This document shows, in pieces, positions 34,825-47,780 of a DNA stretch of 64,000 bases. Within the stretch, counting starts at the first letter, position 1, and the number at the start of each line of letters is the position of its first letter. The notes below the pieces were generated by a model that saw only the letters and a list, made by a program, of their open reading frames with translations, did not search any database and was not told where the DNA came from. This DNA is from Isoetes taiwanensis (taxonomy: Eukaryota > Streptophyta > Lycopodiopsida > Isoetales > Isoetaceae). The stretch spans positions 9,275,448-9,339,447 of the forward strand of contig JAJEKV010000027.1 of assembly GCA_021234155.1 (NCBI GenBank). Direction: 5' to 3'. The position numbers and the translations under genes are program-made.

Positions 34825-35290
34825 GCTACATATTCTAAGCAGGGTGCACCACGGACTACCTCAATGCGTGGGATCACATACATCATATGGCCCGGATGTC
34901 GCATGTTGGGAGGGCTTCACGGGTGCCTCTTGTTCAATTATAGTCATTTATGACTGGGGCACCTATGATTTTGAAATATGGAATACAGTGCTCCTAAGCT
35001 TTTGGAATATGAAATACTAATCTATATACGAGTTCGCCTGCCATTTTAGAATTTGAGATACGAAGACTCGAACCTCTACCAAAATAATTCGATATCCTAA
35101 TAAGAATACTTTAACCAATGCAACCAAACAAAAATAACGCGTGCTTATTTTATCTATTGAATCTATATTTTTTTTTCTTTTTAATAATAAGCTATTCAAT
35201 TGTCTTGGGGGTATAGTCTATGGTCTCAAGGATAGTGATTTATGCATCCATATCAAATCCCCCTGGAACCCCCTATTATTGTGCTATATA
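34825..35290 (-). mobile_element. SINE-like repeat family, copy 1
   Basis: Collinear with 47780-48205. Shared blocks on the plus strand are gtgctacatattct, actacctc, tcatttatgactggggc, tttgaaatat, ctttaaccaatgcaa and atttatgcatccatatcaaa. On the minus strand the middle has a box A-like ttggttaaagtattc and a box B-like ggttcgagtc about 40 bases later, suggesting a tRNA-derived head. A T-run lies at 35165-35180. Similarity extends on both sides of the tRNA-like part, so the unit is composite. Confidence 0.6.
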
Positions 35291-35541
35291 TTGATATTAG
35301 AGTTGATGCCTTGGAGATTCCAAGAGAGGCATCTTAAATTAATATCCATACAAAAGGATTTTTTTTATTATGAACCCTTGAACTTTTTTAAGCGCGTTCA
35401 TGATTGTGCTTTTTTTACCTTGTCCTTTCTTTCTTTAGAGACCACCTTCCAAGTATCATTCTCCTTTCTATCAAAAACTTCATCATATTTTGTGTATTTG
35501 AGCTTTTCATTATCCGGAGAAGTCACTTTCATAATGGAAAT

Positions 35542-37168
35542 TGTGACATTCCATGTACTTATATGGTATCATTATAACTACTACGACCGTCACCGGTGTA
35601 TATGGGACCATTGAGGACTAACCTAAAAGACTTTATTGCAACTAACTTTTGATTAGGCTAAGTGATGGCATTAATTAGTAATATAGGCCAATTAGAGGAT
35701 GCCACTTGGCCTAATTCGATTCATCAAAGGCTTGCCATTTTTTGGATGGCAAATTGGGCCCCCCAATTCGCCCCAAATTCAAGTTTGGAAAGGATTGAGG
35801 AAGAAAGGAGCTGTTCTAACTCAGAAACATGATTTGTACCAAGGATGTTCTTCGCGTTACTGGCTCAAACCCAGATACTGGTTAGTTTTAACCTAGTTTG
35901 TGTTACACGCTAACCCTTGTTTGAGTAGATGAATGTGAAGGATAGCCAGGATGCTTTAGATATGATTGCTCTCTCTTTTCACGCTTTAGATCTCTGCGTT
36001 GTATGGGATTAAGGGGAGGTGGAGACCTAAAAGCTATTTAGATTTAGTGATGCTCTTAGCTAGAACCCTTAACATCCCGATGTAAATGCGAACTTGTGTA
36101 CAAGAGCACACTTTGGGCCGTGGATGTTATGTTATGATTCAACCCGGATAGCGAGCATGATGGTGAAGGAGGTGGAATCCTGCCTAGTTTGACTAGAGGA
36201 TTCCTATAGTGTGCTAGGCTTATAATCGGTCCTCGCGGTGAGGCCCGGTATGGAGTACGACACCCCCAGGTGCGCAAGATAGGTGCCTAGAGGGGCGTCT
36301 TGGAAACGATGGAGTGCGCCGATCACGACCTATGGATTTTGGGAGGTTAAAATTAGAGATGCGGATCGTGTTCACCAAGGGTGGCACGATCCTCTAACCA
36401 CCCATGTTAATCATCATGTTGCGGAGTGAATTCATTTCCTTCCTCATCCAGGCCAGGGGAGATGTAACCGGGAGTAGTCTCATAGGGTGAATCCATGAGA
36501 TTGCACCTCCTCAAGGCTATAACCACGTCATGGCATGATTCAAATTCTATCGCAATATGTGCACAAGAGGGGGATGGAATGGACTACCCTTGCCATTGTT
36601 CTATGCCCGTAATACCATTGCCATGATTACGTTTTTGTTGTTATCACAGAGGCTTTGGCCGTCGGTTGATTCCCTAGAGTCCGAGCACGGTTAGAGCCAA
36701 ATTGATGTGCACAAGAAGGGATGGATGGAGTGGACTACCCTTGCCATTGTTCTATATCAGCCAATACCATTGCCATGATTCCGTCTGTTGTTATCGAAGG
36801 CCTTGACCATTGGTTGATTCCCCTGATCCGGCACTGGGTTAGAGTCCCAAATTGATGCATTGCATATGTTATGTTGTTGATGGGATATTATTCGTTATTG
36901 ATGATGGATGGGCCACCCTTGAGGTGGTATATTATTTGATATATATTGTGTGCTAGGTGCTAACTTGTACTTATGCTTTCGCCATCTAGGACTCCCATAG
37001 AAGGCGTGGGGCCAGAATGACACCTCTGTGTCCTTCTTACAGGGCATTTGACCATCCTGTGGCCAAAAGGTAGGCGAAGGGCCTTTCTCGATGATGTAGT
37101 CATCATGGAAGGGGGATTTAGTGTATTTATCTGATGGGAGCATCGTGATAGAATCGGGGGGCGTCACA
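35542..37168 (+). mobile_element. Putative 5' LTR of a Ty3/gypsy-type retrotransposon, about 1.6 kb
   Basis: Begins tgtgacattcc and ends gggggcgtcaca, the short TG...CA inverted ends of LTRs, and is followed one base later by a primer-binding-site-like sequence. An inverted, diverged copy of its 3' half is at 50715-51265. It contains two 148-bp tandem units at 36561-36856. No downstream 3' LTR is in the window. The left end is less certain than the right. Confidence 0.6.
36561..36856 (+). repeat. Tandem duplication inside the LTR, 148-bp unit, two copies
   Basis: gcacaagagggggatggaat starts at 36561 and gcacaagaagggatggatgg at 36709. Both continue through gactacccttgccattgttc and ataccattgccatgatt. 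The downstream family member at 50.7-51.3 kb (minus) appears to hold only the end of such a unit. Confidence 0.85.
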
Positions 37169-37169
37169 A

Positions 37170-37181
37170 TGGTATCGAGCA
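37170..37181 (+). promoter_or_regulatory. Primer-binding site like initiator tRNA-Met
   Basis: tggtatcgagca matches the plant LTR primer site tggtatcagagc except for a missing base inside what would be a CAG. It lies one base after the LTR end. The missing base sits at exactly the trinucleotide where this assembly is unreliable. Confidence 0.55.
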
Positions 37182-38530
37182 TGATTTTTTGGTGGACCCA
37201 GATTATTGCATTGGCCATGTTCTAACTTCGATAGAGCGTTAATTAGTTGGGGACTCTAACATAGAAAATTTCCCTAGAACCACAGTAAAATAATATGAAT
37301 GATGCCCAAATTTGGGTGAAAGTGTTAGTTGAAGGTAGGTTTTGAAGATGCGAGGGGTAAGACTATGTCGAGTTTTTGCGAGAAAGTGGTCTCTCTTTTC
37401 GAGAGGCCATAACTTTCTCTAGAAGGCTCGGATTGAAGAAATATTTGTTCCATCATGTAGGGGACCTCCAAATTAATCTAGGGCACCCTTTGTAGCCTTC
37501 CCACCCCCTCAATTGGCCCAAACCCCCAAATGCGTGCCGGAAAAAAGGCCCTTAACTTTTGATTTTTAAGTGCCCAAAATCCCATTCCGCGCCGGTTGTA
37601 CCCGGCGTGCATGTTGACCCATAATTAAAATAAATAATAATAATAATAATATTAAAAGGCTTAGTCTCATGTTTTATTGGTTTTAGGGGTTTCATTTTGA
37701 ACTTTATCTTCTCCCCACCACCCTTCAAGTCGCCATAGCGTCCGGAATAGGGCGCGCCGCCATAGCGCACCCCTCCCGTGAAAGTTCACCTTACTTCGCT
37801 TACCCCATCGTTCTTCGCCCTTGTCCGAAGATCTAAGCTTTTGCATGAAGATGGCCCACACCAAAGGGAACAAAGAGCTACTCCTCACCGCAGCGTCTTC
37901 CAACTCTTTGCGGGACTCGGCCTTCCCTTTGGCAATGCAGGCGGTCATGTCAAGGTTGAGCTCCTTCTGGCCGGTTAGTTCAAAGGTTCATGGAGGAGGC
38001 CAGGATCCACTTACCCTATATTTCATCTCGCAGAAGCGTTTCTGCTAAAACTCAATGTTGAAGGGAAAAGTATACTCTTATGGAGCAAAGAGACCAAGTA
38101 TTAACCCTTGTCCACTATTACCCTCATTTCGACCCGGATCTTTAGCATGAGTGCTCGCCATGAAATTTGAAAGAGTTATGGCCATGGCACAAAAAGGAAG
38201 ATGAATGGCGGTGCAGCGAGATCCGGTTCCGAGGGAAGTATGTTTATTTGGAAGAGGAAGGGCCATAACACGGGGAACAATTTTACTTTGTCCCCATATG
38301 ATTATGATGAGGAGGCTGAATTTTTATTTGGAAAAACATACCGAAGCACCTCTTACCCAAGAGGATGTCGCGGCCGTTGAACTCAATATGGCGGCCCGAC
38401 CGAGAGATACCTTGCGGGAGATCTGGATGACCGTCGGCGCTCACGAGAACAGCATGTTAGAGAGAAGCGGCACTTGCTTCAGCGGGAGGCGCGGCAAAAG
38501 AAGAATCGCGAGGATCCCCTAGCAGCACCA
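37182..38530 (+). other. Internal region after the LTR, no domain recognised
   Basis: Contains a ggccataactttctctagaa stretch, an (aat)n run near 37632-37652 and open frames at 37821-38048 and 38205-38522 without recognisable gag motifs. The first reads MKMAHTKGNKELLLTAAS and the second ends RRGKRRIARIP. It could be a degraded untranslated leader and gag, but nothing supports a specific call. Confidence 0.35.
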
Positions 38531-38531
38531 T

Positions 38532-38930
38532 ATGACGAACACCAACCCTACTGGCGCTTGGGCCCTTGATAAAATAGCGGCTAATGATGGAACTCGCCAG
38601 CATGCCCAGACACTTTCCCATGAACCACGACCACCAGTCAGACTGCACCCGATACCGGGGCAAGACCCTTCCCCTTGTACTACCTGCGTCCGGGAAAGCC
38701 CACATATAGCCGGGGCGGTTGCGCTTGCGTGAGATCCGGAAATTGCAAAAGTCGTGAGCTCTTATTCGCGACTCACACCATCCCTTGCTCTGGCGAGGAG
38801 GCCACAGAGAACTATCTAAATTAAGCGGCAGGTGTACTAACCTCATTACCATACATGCTAAGCCTTGCCGACCATTATGCCAAAGGATTTGAAGTTGGCT
38901 TGTCGGATTCATTGGGATCATAACTAGATA
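38532..38930 (+). pseudogene. Histone H3-like gene or pseudogene with divergent N-terminal tail
   Basis: The frame from ATG 38532 runs through a 54-residue unfamiliar tail to SPHIAGAVAL. The next bases give LREIRKLQKS (38722-38752), the H3 alpha-N helix, after one extra T inside CTG. Farther on are EEATENYLN (matching the H3 QEAAEAYLV helix), TNLITIHAK (H3 DTNLCAIHAK) and TIMPKDLKLACRIHWD (H3 TIMPKDIQLARRIRG), ending at a TAG near 38927. About 22-25 residues, the LPFQRLVREI to alpha-2 start region, are missing. The long non-canonical tail recalls CENH3 rather than H3.1/H3.3. Stops and frame changes remain, so pseudogene is the cautious call. Confidence 0.7.
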
Positions 38931-41900
38931 CCACATTTTGTATCACGCTATAGTTTTGTACATGTATTTTCAAAAGAACCCACGCTAAGCTCGAATTAAA
39001 ACTAATAATAATACTAATAATATAATAAATGAATATTATCATTAAAAAAGGGAATATTCCACGACAATCGATTCATTCTTTTAAAAAAGGTCTTTCCTTT
39101 TTTAGGGTTTCATTACCCTTGGCCTTCTATACTTTTGCTCCTCCCTCTTCCTTCTAGTTGGTACTGGATTCGCCAAAGCGTCGGTGATGGTACAAGGATG
39201 GAGTGCACCGGATCCACATGTCCCGCTGAGCTTCTCCACCCTTATTTAATTGCGGTGGACCTCATTACGGTATGGAGGTTCATCCCTATTATGCTAATTT
39301 CTTGGAGTTTTACACCCAAATGGTTCCACAATCTTTGAGCCTATTTTAGACCCTCCCCAAGCTGTATCTTGATAGAGATATCCTCATGCAGATATTAGCG
39401 TTGAATCGACATGCGGGGAATACATCCTGCTTGGCATCCAACGGCAGGCAAAACAAGCCCCATTCTTTATTTTGACCACCAGCGGACCTATTTTTGGGAT
39501 CCCTTTACGCCTTAGCTATTCTTATGGACCAATGTGCGGTGGAGTTACCCCCATCGAAAAAGGCCTGAATCCTATTCCTTTGATCCCCACGAAGAGGCCC
39601 AGTTAGCCATCACCCGACTTAAGATTCAGTGCCAACTATATTTCTTTGGATGCGTGCAGAATTCACAAACTAATCATCGAGTTATTCTCAACAATCAAAG
39701 TATCTCTTGCTTGAGACATTTTGTGGGCATCTTGGAGTGTCATATAACACCGTCATGTGAAGAAAGACATTCCTTTTGAGCTAACAAGAGTATTATTGTC
39801 AGGTGACTTCGCCTTGGTTATTCTCCCCACTGTGTATCACTTTCGGGTCCGATAACTCCTCAAGTTCCACCCAGAGTGACTTGGGCAGGTTTGAGGCTGT
39901 GGGCTTCAGGCATCTCATGCTACAGATCTTCCTTCCCCACCACCCGAGGATGCCTTTAATGGGCTTATAAATGCGCAATATCAATGGCGTAGTTGTGCCT
40001 ATAGAGGAAGGCGATGAAGGGAAAACTCTATGATAATAGGGGCATCTTAGGGAGGAGAAGGGCGAACTAAGGAGGAGGAGGTTACTTTTAACCTTGAGGT
40101 CAATTTGGTAACCTCCAGTATTCGAGGCAGCCTTGAAGAACCATTTAACGGGTTCTTCCTGATTCAGCAAAGGACAAGTTTGATTTCTTTGTGCTTGAGG
40201 AGATTTTAATACTTTTCTTTTTCATCAAAAATAAAATGATAGTCTCGTACAAAATAGAGAAATAGATTAGCTACAATCTTACTCCTTTTTGAGACTTTTG
40301 AATGGCATGTACCGTATTTCGGATCAAAGCATTTTCCTTTTTCCTTTGCTTTGACTTCTTTTTCTAATTTCTTTGGCCGGATTATCCTTTTCTTAGGTTT
40401 AAAGGGATTATCAAAAATTGCAGCCATCGAAAAGGAGTAAAAACGTTTTCTTTTGGACAAAAATGGATCATGTGCAGATATTTCTTTGGACAAAAATGCA
40501 TCCTAAAATCTCGCCACGACTAGTCTGGGAATCCTAAAAAACTACCATCCTCGCAAGAAATGTCAAGAGATTAGTAAATCCTTTACAAAATTCATGCAAA
40601 ATGCCCAATTACCTTTGAAGAACCCCGTCAACAAGCTTCAAAAAGAAGAATGAAGAGAACCACACGCCCAAATAAATTCCTTGCTTGAACAGGAATAAGC
40701 CTCAAAATTTTGGAGGAGAAATCAAGAAAAAAACTTGTGTTTTTCTTGGTTAGCGGTGAACACTATTTTCTGGGCCTCAAATCTCAAACTAACTTTTTTT
40801 TTTTTTTTTTGATATAAAAAGTTTGATGCAAAAGAAAAGTTACATGAATACATAAACACTGCAAAGGAAGAACCTTTGCAATGCTTATATTTATCCCTAA
40901 GAAGGGATTTAAGAAAGGTATATGCAATAGATATAAAATTAGTCACTAAATTGATAAAAAAAGATTATCGAGATGTAATAGTTCAAGGCGACGAACAGAA
41001 TCCTAATTACTATTCATAGCCAAAGCAAACTCCAATGGATGGGGCACGGACAATATGGAATACTGTCTCAAGCTCATCAAGATCCGTAGGGGTGTGGACC
41101 ATGAATCTGCCGGGATGATTCAGTGATGTCAAAGTGCTCCTCCCATTTTGCAAAAAAGTAAATCTTGAGATCATTCCACCACCAAAGATCTCCATATTCG
41201 AGAATGACTCCCAAAACTTATCATCCTGAAAATGTGTCTTCAAAGGTAATCATCTTGCTTTTGATTGCCCCCTTGTCACCGTTCAAGGCGGTTTGGGATC
41301 ATATATCTTCTCGAGAAGGGGGAATAACCATATCATAAATGCCTCTCAGCCACAAAATCGCCAATGTCAACACCTATCGAGAAGTTGTGTGAGTTTGAAA
41401 AAAGCATAAAACCATGGTAATTTCAAAAGAATCCCAATTTCTACATGGCCGAAAGCCCTTGTATCTTTATATGAGCTATGGCGGCCTTCACTGTTAGTGG
41501 ACCTAAAGCAAAGCTTTGATCCAACGCTGAGATAAATGTTTTTGATCATGAACATCTCAGCTTCGTGGCTTCCAAATGGACCGGGAGGGCTGAGTTCTCA
41601 AAGCGCCGTAAGGTACTTGGGAAATTTTAAAAAGCCCGCACCCCGTGGAAGAGGTGAACCGTGAGTGGGACATACAGAGATTTCGCTCCGTGAACTGTGC
41701 CATGTAAGTCGAGGGCACTGTTACATAAATTGATTCTGTCGGGCAACCCCAAAGGGCGATGTTGGAATGAGCGTACTTTATATTTTATATATTCTCACAG
41801 ACAAACTCCCATTCAACAGAAATACCCAATAAAAGTATATTTTTGTAATAATGTGCCCCGCCATCCATCGATTATTTTAACCGCTTCTTGCCGAAAAATT

Positions 41901-43090
41901 TCCATTTTGTAGTGATCTTGAGATCTAAGGTCACTATGATGCTTTTCAAACTATTTTGAGGGGGACAAGGGGACAAACTAGTTTAGACATTATATTATAC
42001 TTTCACCCCTATCGTGACAATTCATCTCAACCGAGATGTTCCTTTAGTTCCCACCATGCCCATGAACTTAGACCCGTGTCGCTTCGCAAAGATCTATTGC
42101 TTTCGCTCTTCGCCTGGCTTGGGAGTGATTGTTGGGCATATCAGCTTAATCTCTAAGAAAACAGGTCCAAAGATGAAGATCACCAGCCAAGCTGACGAAA
42201 GCAAAAACAAAGTTGTAACAGAATAATGAAACAAGTTTAGTAGTAAACGTTTAACGTGGATAATTGCCCCTGCCTTCCTATATGATTGTCCATGCTTATC
42301 TTCCATGGTAATTTAGTAGAAAACCTAAAGCCTGATGCGTTACGATCTGTCAAAACGCCAAAATGCAATACCTAACGACTCTTTCTTCTATCCTTTTTAG
42401 TCTGCTATTAACCCTTTGAAGGAACCATGGTAAAGATAATCGACTGACTTAAATACATAGCTACCTTGTTCACCTCTCCAGTTAGATACATACATTGTAC
42501 CAAAACCATTTATGTAAATCACTTTTCACATTCCCTAAGCAGCAAATCCTATAGCTCGAAAGCTTTTTGCCCAAACAAATTTTTGATGCTTTATAAGAAT
42601 CGCAATCAAATAAATGTAAATCCCTGGCAAATGGATGCGCCGTCTGCAAAATTTTGCCTTCCAAGCCAATTAAGATACAACACTTATTCACGTATATGTT
42701 TACTTGGCAGTGTACATGTACCATTTAAAGTTAGAAGAAACACCCCTTGCCTTCTCTTTGGATAGCCATACAGATCTTTAAAGATTTGGAACTCTTCAGT
42801 TGTCCCATTCCACATACACAAGTAAGCATTTAAATACAATTACACATGGCTACCCTACAGAGACTTCCAAGAGCAAAAGCAGAAAATCTTGTTGAGATCC
42901 ACTTGAACCTTCCTTTTGCCCTCTGTTAAAAGTACCGAAAGCCAGTTTGTCAAATATCTTTAAGAACAAAAGCCAAAATGAGTAATTTAAAAGTATATAC
43001 CAACGTAATTCTGTATGGACATGGACGTGATTGTACAAATTTAATAGAGAGATGCACACCATAACCCATTCTGTTGTTGGAGCATCCCTT
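38931..43090. other. No gene recognised; several unassigned open segments
   Basis: 39150-39780 (plus) is open with one or two stops and reads SFDPHEEAQLAITRLKIQ, possibly coding. 39799-40170 and 41010-41243 (minus) give frames ending SDPKVIHSGENNQGEVT and GRSTLTSLNHPGRFMVHT. 40206-40493 (minus) is Lys-rich. None matches a family I know. 42300-43090 is likely the 3' flank of the kinase gene. Confidence 0.35.
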
Positions 43091-43096
43091 GACTTG

Positions 43097-46000
43097 TTAT
43101 TGTTCAATGTACAGTTCTTGCTTTAAGATATAGAAGGATCCACTTCTTGCTCTCCTGGTTCCATCACAAATTGTTCTACAAAAGTCCCTAGCTTATTCTT
43201 TTCCACATCCCAAAGATCGGTCTACAGTAAGCTCCCTCAACTTGTACCCATCACTTGGTCGGTATGAAAATGTGACTGCCCAATACAAAAGGACCCAGAT
43301 ACTCTAATCATCACACACTCGCTTTCAATATGCAGCACACTGCAGGTTCTCAATCAATGCGCACAAGCCTTTCCTCTCTGGGACTCACCTTCCCAGCCAA
43401 CATCTCCTAATATTAGCCAAACTACTGAATATCTTCAGCACCACAAGACTGGATCTGCAAAACTATTACAAGAATGCACAATTGATACTTGTGCCAAGTA
43501 ATACAGAAACTAATTTGGAATAAACAAACATTTTACCTGAACGATGAATTTTCACGAGCAAAATGTTCTATATGGGGCCATAAATGTTCAGGGCCATCAA
43601 ATAGCATGTAATAATGAACGGTCAACATCTGCAAGCAGGATAGAACATGCTATGCGAAAGTAGCAAATATAGAAATGTATATGGCAAAATGCAACACGCC
43701 AAGTTCTGATGATACATGGTAGGAAAACTGAGTATAAACTAGCTATTGGTTGTCACACAAAAGTTACCAAGAAATAGTTGTGCATTTTTATAGAAAAAGG
43801 ATACTTACATCAGATAGGTCTTTCTTGTGGCTCTGTTGGATCAAAAGATTCCTGTATATGTAAGGCAGGAAGGCCTTACATCTTCGGCCCCATATTTTAA
43901 AATAAAGGGGTGTGACAAAAGCTGTGCATAAAAAGATGCATTGTATTAGAAAGTGTGCTGCATTTGCGCTTAGATTGGCCATGTCAGGGAACAAGATTGA
44001 CTAAAATGAAGACATTTTATCATATTAATGCTAGACAACTTCTATATCGACCAGAGGTGAGCACGGATTTCAAATATATACATAGAGTCTAATTCTCGTT
44101 CCTTGAAAATCCCTGTATACCCAATAATTGCAAAATTACACACAGCATGTTGACCGCAAGATTCGAGTTCCACTTCATGCAAAACATGTCCTCCCCTGTC
44201 ACAAATAAATGCCTGAGATTTTGCACACCACCACTAGTACATTTGCAGTCCTTTTAACTAATGCTATCTCTGCCATACAAAAGGTGTGGAGAAATACGTC
44301 AGGCAGAGGCTAGCAGTCACACCTTCATTGCTACTCAAGATCTGCATCCCGTCCGAGACAAGCCTCTACAAAAGAACGAAATCTCCGGAGTAACTGTCTT
44401 CAGGAGGCAAAGGCGAGACCCATATAACCGCAAAAGTCTCATGGTTCAATCCACACTTTAATCAAATGAAAAAAGGGCATGGAATAGACATGAAAACAGC
44501 AAACTTTATGCAGGATGGTAATGTCTCTGTACACACAACAGAAACGAGGTAGGCTCGTTTCTGTTATTCTCTCGCTACAGTCATATACAAATTTCCACAC
44601 CCATCTGAACAGCCTAATTTTCTTATTCAAACGTATCTAAAGCATTGAGTGGTTCTTTCTAGGCAGGAACCAAAGAGTCAACCATGCAAATGCTTTTTAT
44701 CATACCACAAATACATCAAAGAGTAAGATAAGTAAAGATCATAAGACATGTTATATAGGTAAATGTGCATGTACATAAAACGGAAAGAACTAGAAGATAT
44801 AACAAATATTAAAATTTGTTAGGAAAATTTATAATTTGAAGCTAGAGAATCACAACCTCGTTTGCAGGTCTTATGGCAAGTCCCCAGCTACATTCTAATA
44901 GAGCCAATCCTGCTCCAAATATCGGCTAAAGGAGTAACACTGATTGTTAATCCTTTCAGGTGATATATATATATGTGACTGTACCAACAAATGTAGCACA
45001 CTGCATCCACAAATGACAATCTTATCAACAGACCTCTCCACCTGCTTGTTTAAACATCTTGTATATTTAACAGAAATAGGATCACATACCATTGCAATTT
45101 CGTATTGTCAAGTCCAGCACTGATACCAAAATCAGTAATTTTGGGCTCACCATTGAGATTTATAAGTGTTGGCAGGTTTTATATCTCTATGAACTAAATG
45201 TCTTTCTCTCCATGTAAATGCAAACCCTGTAAAATCAACTTTAGACAATTTATACCAGATATAAAACTACACATCTACTGCATAACCAACATTCTTTACC
45301 TCTAACACTATGGAAATAACCAAAGAATAGGTTCAGGTATAAACTTTAAAGTTTCTCAAACATCGCCATAAACCACCATCTATATAATTCAATGTAAAAT
45401 GTTAATCTGGCTACCTTCAGGAGAATAAATGCTTCAAAAAGAACTCAACCAGCCCTGATTTTGGAGCTTCACATAATGTCCGGAATCTCACCAAAAGCTG
45501 TTACGCTTTTCCTGCAATGTTGATATGTTGACAACTGTGGTTGAGTTAAACATTGGCAGCAAACAGTCCATATAATCCACAACCCCGAATCATTTCAAGC
45601 ATAAATGCAGAAGTGCAACAAACGTTGTAATTAACTTTATATATATGTGCACCAAAAAGTTGCCTTAACTCTACTGTTGTGTCAAATACTATAAAATTAC
45701 AACTAGGAACCATAAGATATCCGTTCTAAAATGGTGAGCCTATAAATTGGCTCCACTTCATATATGCACTCCAATACCATGGCAACCTTTTATCTAGTAC
45801 ACAATTCGTTCTGTAAATGTCAGAAGGAGCTACGCCGACAGTCAGCAAATGATGTGGAGCACGCAGCGTACATAATGCCTGGCAAAAAGATTACAAAGAA
45901 TTTAACAAAAAGAGAGGGTTTGCTTAAAATTTGCTCCGAAGTATGGTTCAGTCTATAACTGTTTATGCTACGGTTTTAAATTATCCTTCTCCAAGACATG

Positions 46001-47003
46001 CAACCCATCCTCCAAAACAAAATAATTCTGGGAGTATCCTTGCCAGAGAATAGCCAAAGTTTCTGCACACAAACAGCGGACAAATGGCCATGACATAGTA
46101 ATCATCTAAAAGATAAGAAACATCCATTTCCTAATCCCCATAATAAATTAATCAAGCAGCAGCAGTGATCAATCAGTTTGCAAAAATTGATGAAACAAAA
46201 AGCTATAAGTTCAAATGCTTTAAGACCTTTTCAAGACGCGCACTTTTTAAGAGCCAAAATGCTGGCGTGAGTTGGTATATGAATGTGGCCTCCGCATTTC
46301 ACGCGCTGCTCTCTCTCGCTTTCCCTATCCAATGGCCCCAAAGACAATACATTACTTCATTTGATGCACACTGGTATAAAAGTTCTTTCAAGTTCCTTCA
46401 TCCTGCATTCCTGCAGCTGCTGAACTCCTTTTCTGTAACCCTGGTTCATTGATATTGTACTCATTGCATGATTGATTTAAAAGCGTTTAATGTCTCCAGC
46501 ATCAGTAACCTGGAAGAATTGTGTAAAAGCACCAATTTAGATAGGCAGCATAACATGGAAATTGGAAATATCAAGTATATTGATCAATGATTTTCTAGAC
46601 CTAAAACTTTCTAACTTGAGTCAATTATATGAGCCTCCATAATAGTGGAGGTGATTATGATAGAAATCTAGACTACCTTAGTATGATGGGTTATCAATAT
46701 TATGAAACTCAAATTACCTATCAAATAAGTATGGCCTATAGAACAGTAGTGTAAATAATTCAAAGATATTCCCAAGAGGCAGAGGGCCATAAAAGATGAA
46801 ACATTGCAAATGAGGAATGGTATTGAACTGATTCACCCCATACTAGACAATTCCTGTTGTAGTAACGATACATAACATCCTGCTAAACTGCTTGAACGTA
46901 TCCTTTCTGAAAGGAACAGCTGGTAACCAATGTAATTTGAATCACTAACGGACCTACTTCCACCACCCATCAAAGGCATGAGCTTCTTCTTCATTTTCTC
47001 CAT
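43097..47003 (-). CDS. MKK3: MAP kinase kinase, MKK3 type (kinase plus NTF2-like domain), about 9-10 exons
   Basis: Phosphorylates MAP kinases on the TxY loop; MKK3 is the plant subgroup with a C-terminal NTF2-like domain. Exons inferred from splice sites and family match (minus): 47003-46920; 46509-46227 (EYNINEPGLQKRSSAAAG, HIPTH...ILALKK with the ATP-binding Lys); 45511-45415 (EKR, EIRTLCEAP); 45226-45090 (HLVHRDIKPAN, GEPKITDFGISAGLD); 45000-44857 (CATFVGTVTY, ADIWS, GLALLEC); 44455-44279 (PPEDSYS, RSFVEACL); 43851-43809 (FDPT, KKDLSD); 43628-43537 (MLTVHYYMLFDGPEHLWPHI); 43454-43097 (IFSSLANIR, IRVSGSFCIG, FVEQFVMEPGE, LKQELYIEQ stop). Most acceptors are cag and donors GT; 43809 and 43537 are textbook. 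Small indels break several exons, for example where AACCTGCTT is expected but AACACTT is read. The exon linking 44279 to 43851 is uncertain, possibly near 44200-44150. Confidence 0.85.
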
Positions 47004-47780
47004 GGTGTGAAGGGCCAACAAAACATGGCAGTAGAGGGGAGAACTGGCAAGAGGGCTTCCAGGCAGCTATGGTGGGATGGGCGAGGGCCAAGACGGTGAA
47101 AACAAGGGAAAACAAGTGGGCGCCTCCTAGTTTGTCCTGTCGTCGTGGTGCTCTGTGTTTGAAGGGACGACGGTTCAGTGCTCTGGCACTTCAACGGCCC
47201 AGATTTAGCCCAACATCCATTATACATTGCTATGGTCGTGCAAATTACGACCTTTTGCATGAACCCTTGTCTCCCCATATTTCCCATATTTGGCTTCATG
47301 TTTCAGTGTAAAGCCCCTATCTATCTATTTATCTTCAGCATATAAAGTGAGTGGGACTTGATTGTACATATGAGCCTCTGTTTGTACTCATCGCGTCCTG
47401 TTCAGACATCGCATAACCATGTCGGCTCACCCTCGTATTGGATAAACCAACAACAACCATGCTCTGGCCAATTCTCAACAAGATTTGACAAACCAACAAC
47501 AGTTCTTCTTTTCATGCTCCCATATTATCTTAATTAATCATTGCCTTCTTAACTAATTTTGTACTACCTATATAACGCAGGACAACTAATGTCCTTCTAT
47601 GTCTCATATTGAGTATCTGGAGCAGGCTATTAATCGAGAAAGCCAATGGCCTCAGATTCAATCGATCATATCATAATGACAAGTTTACGCCAAGTCTCAA
47701 ATTAGCCCCTTTTCGCCCCTTCTGCTTGGCGAAAATTAGCACCCATGAAGCACCTTTTTATGGGGCATCTGTGAGTATGT
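47004..47780. promoter_or_regulatory. 5' flank of the MKK3-type gene
   Basis: About 780 bp between the start codon and the SINE-like repeat. It should hold the 5' UTR and promoter. No TATA box or motif stands out convincingly. Open frames at 47069-47311 and 47609-47932 look like chance. Confidence 0.35.
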
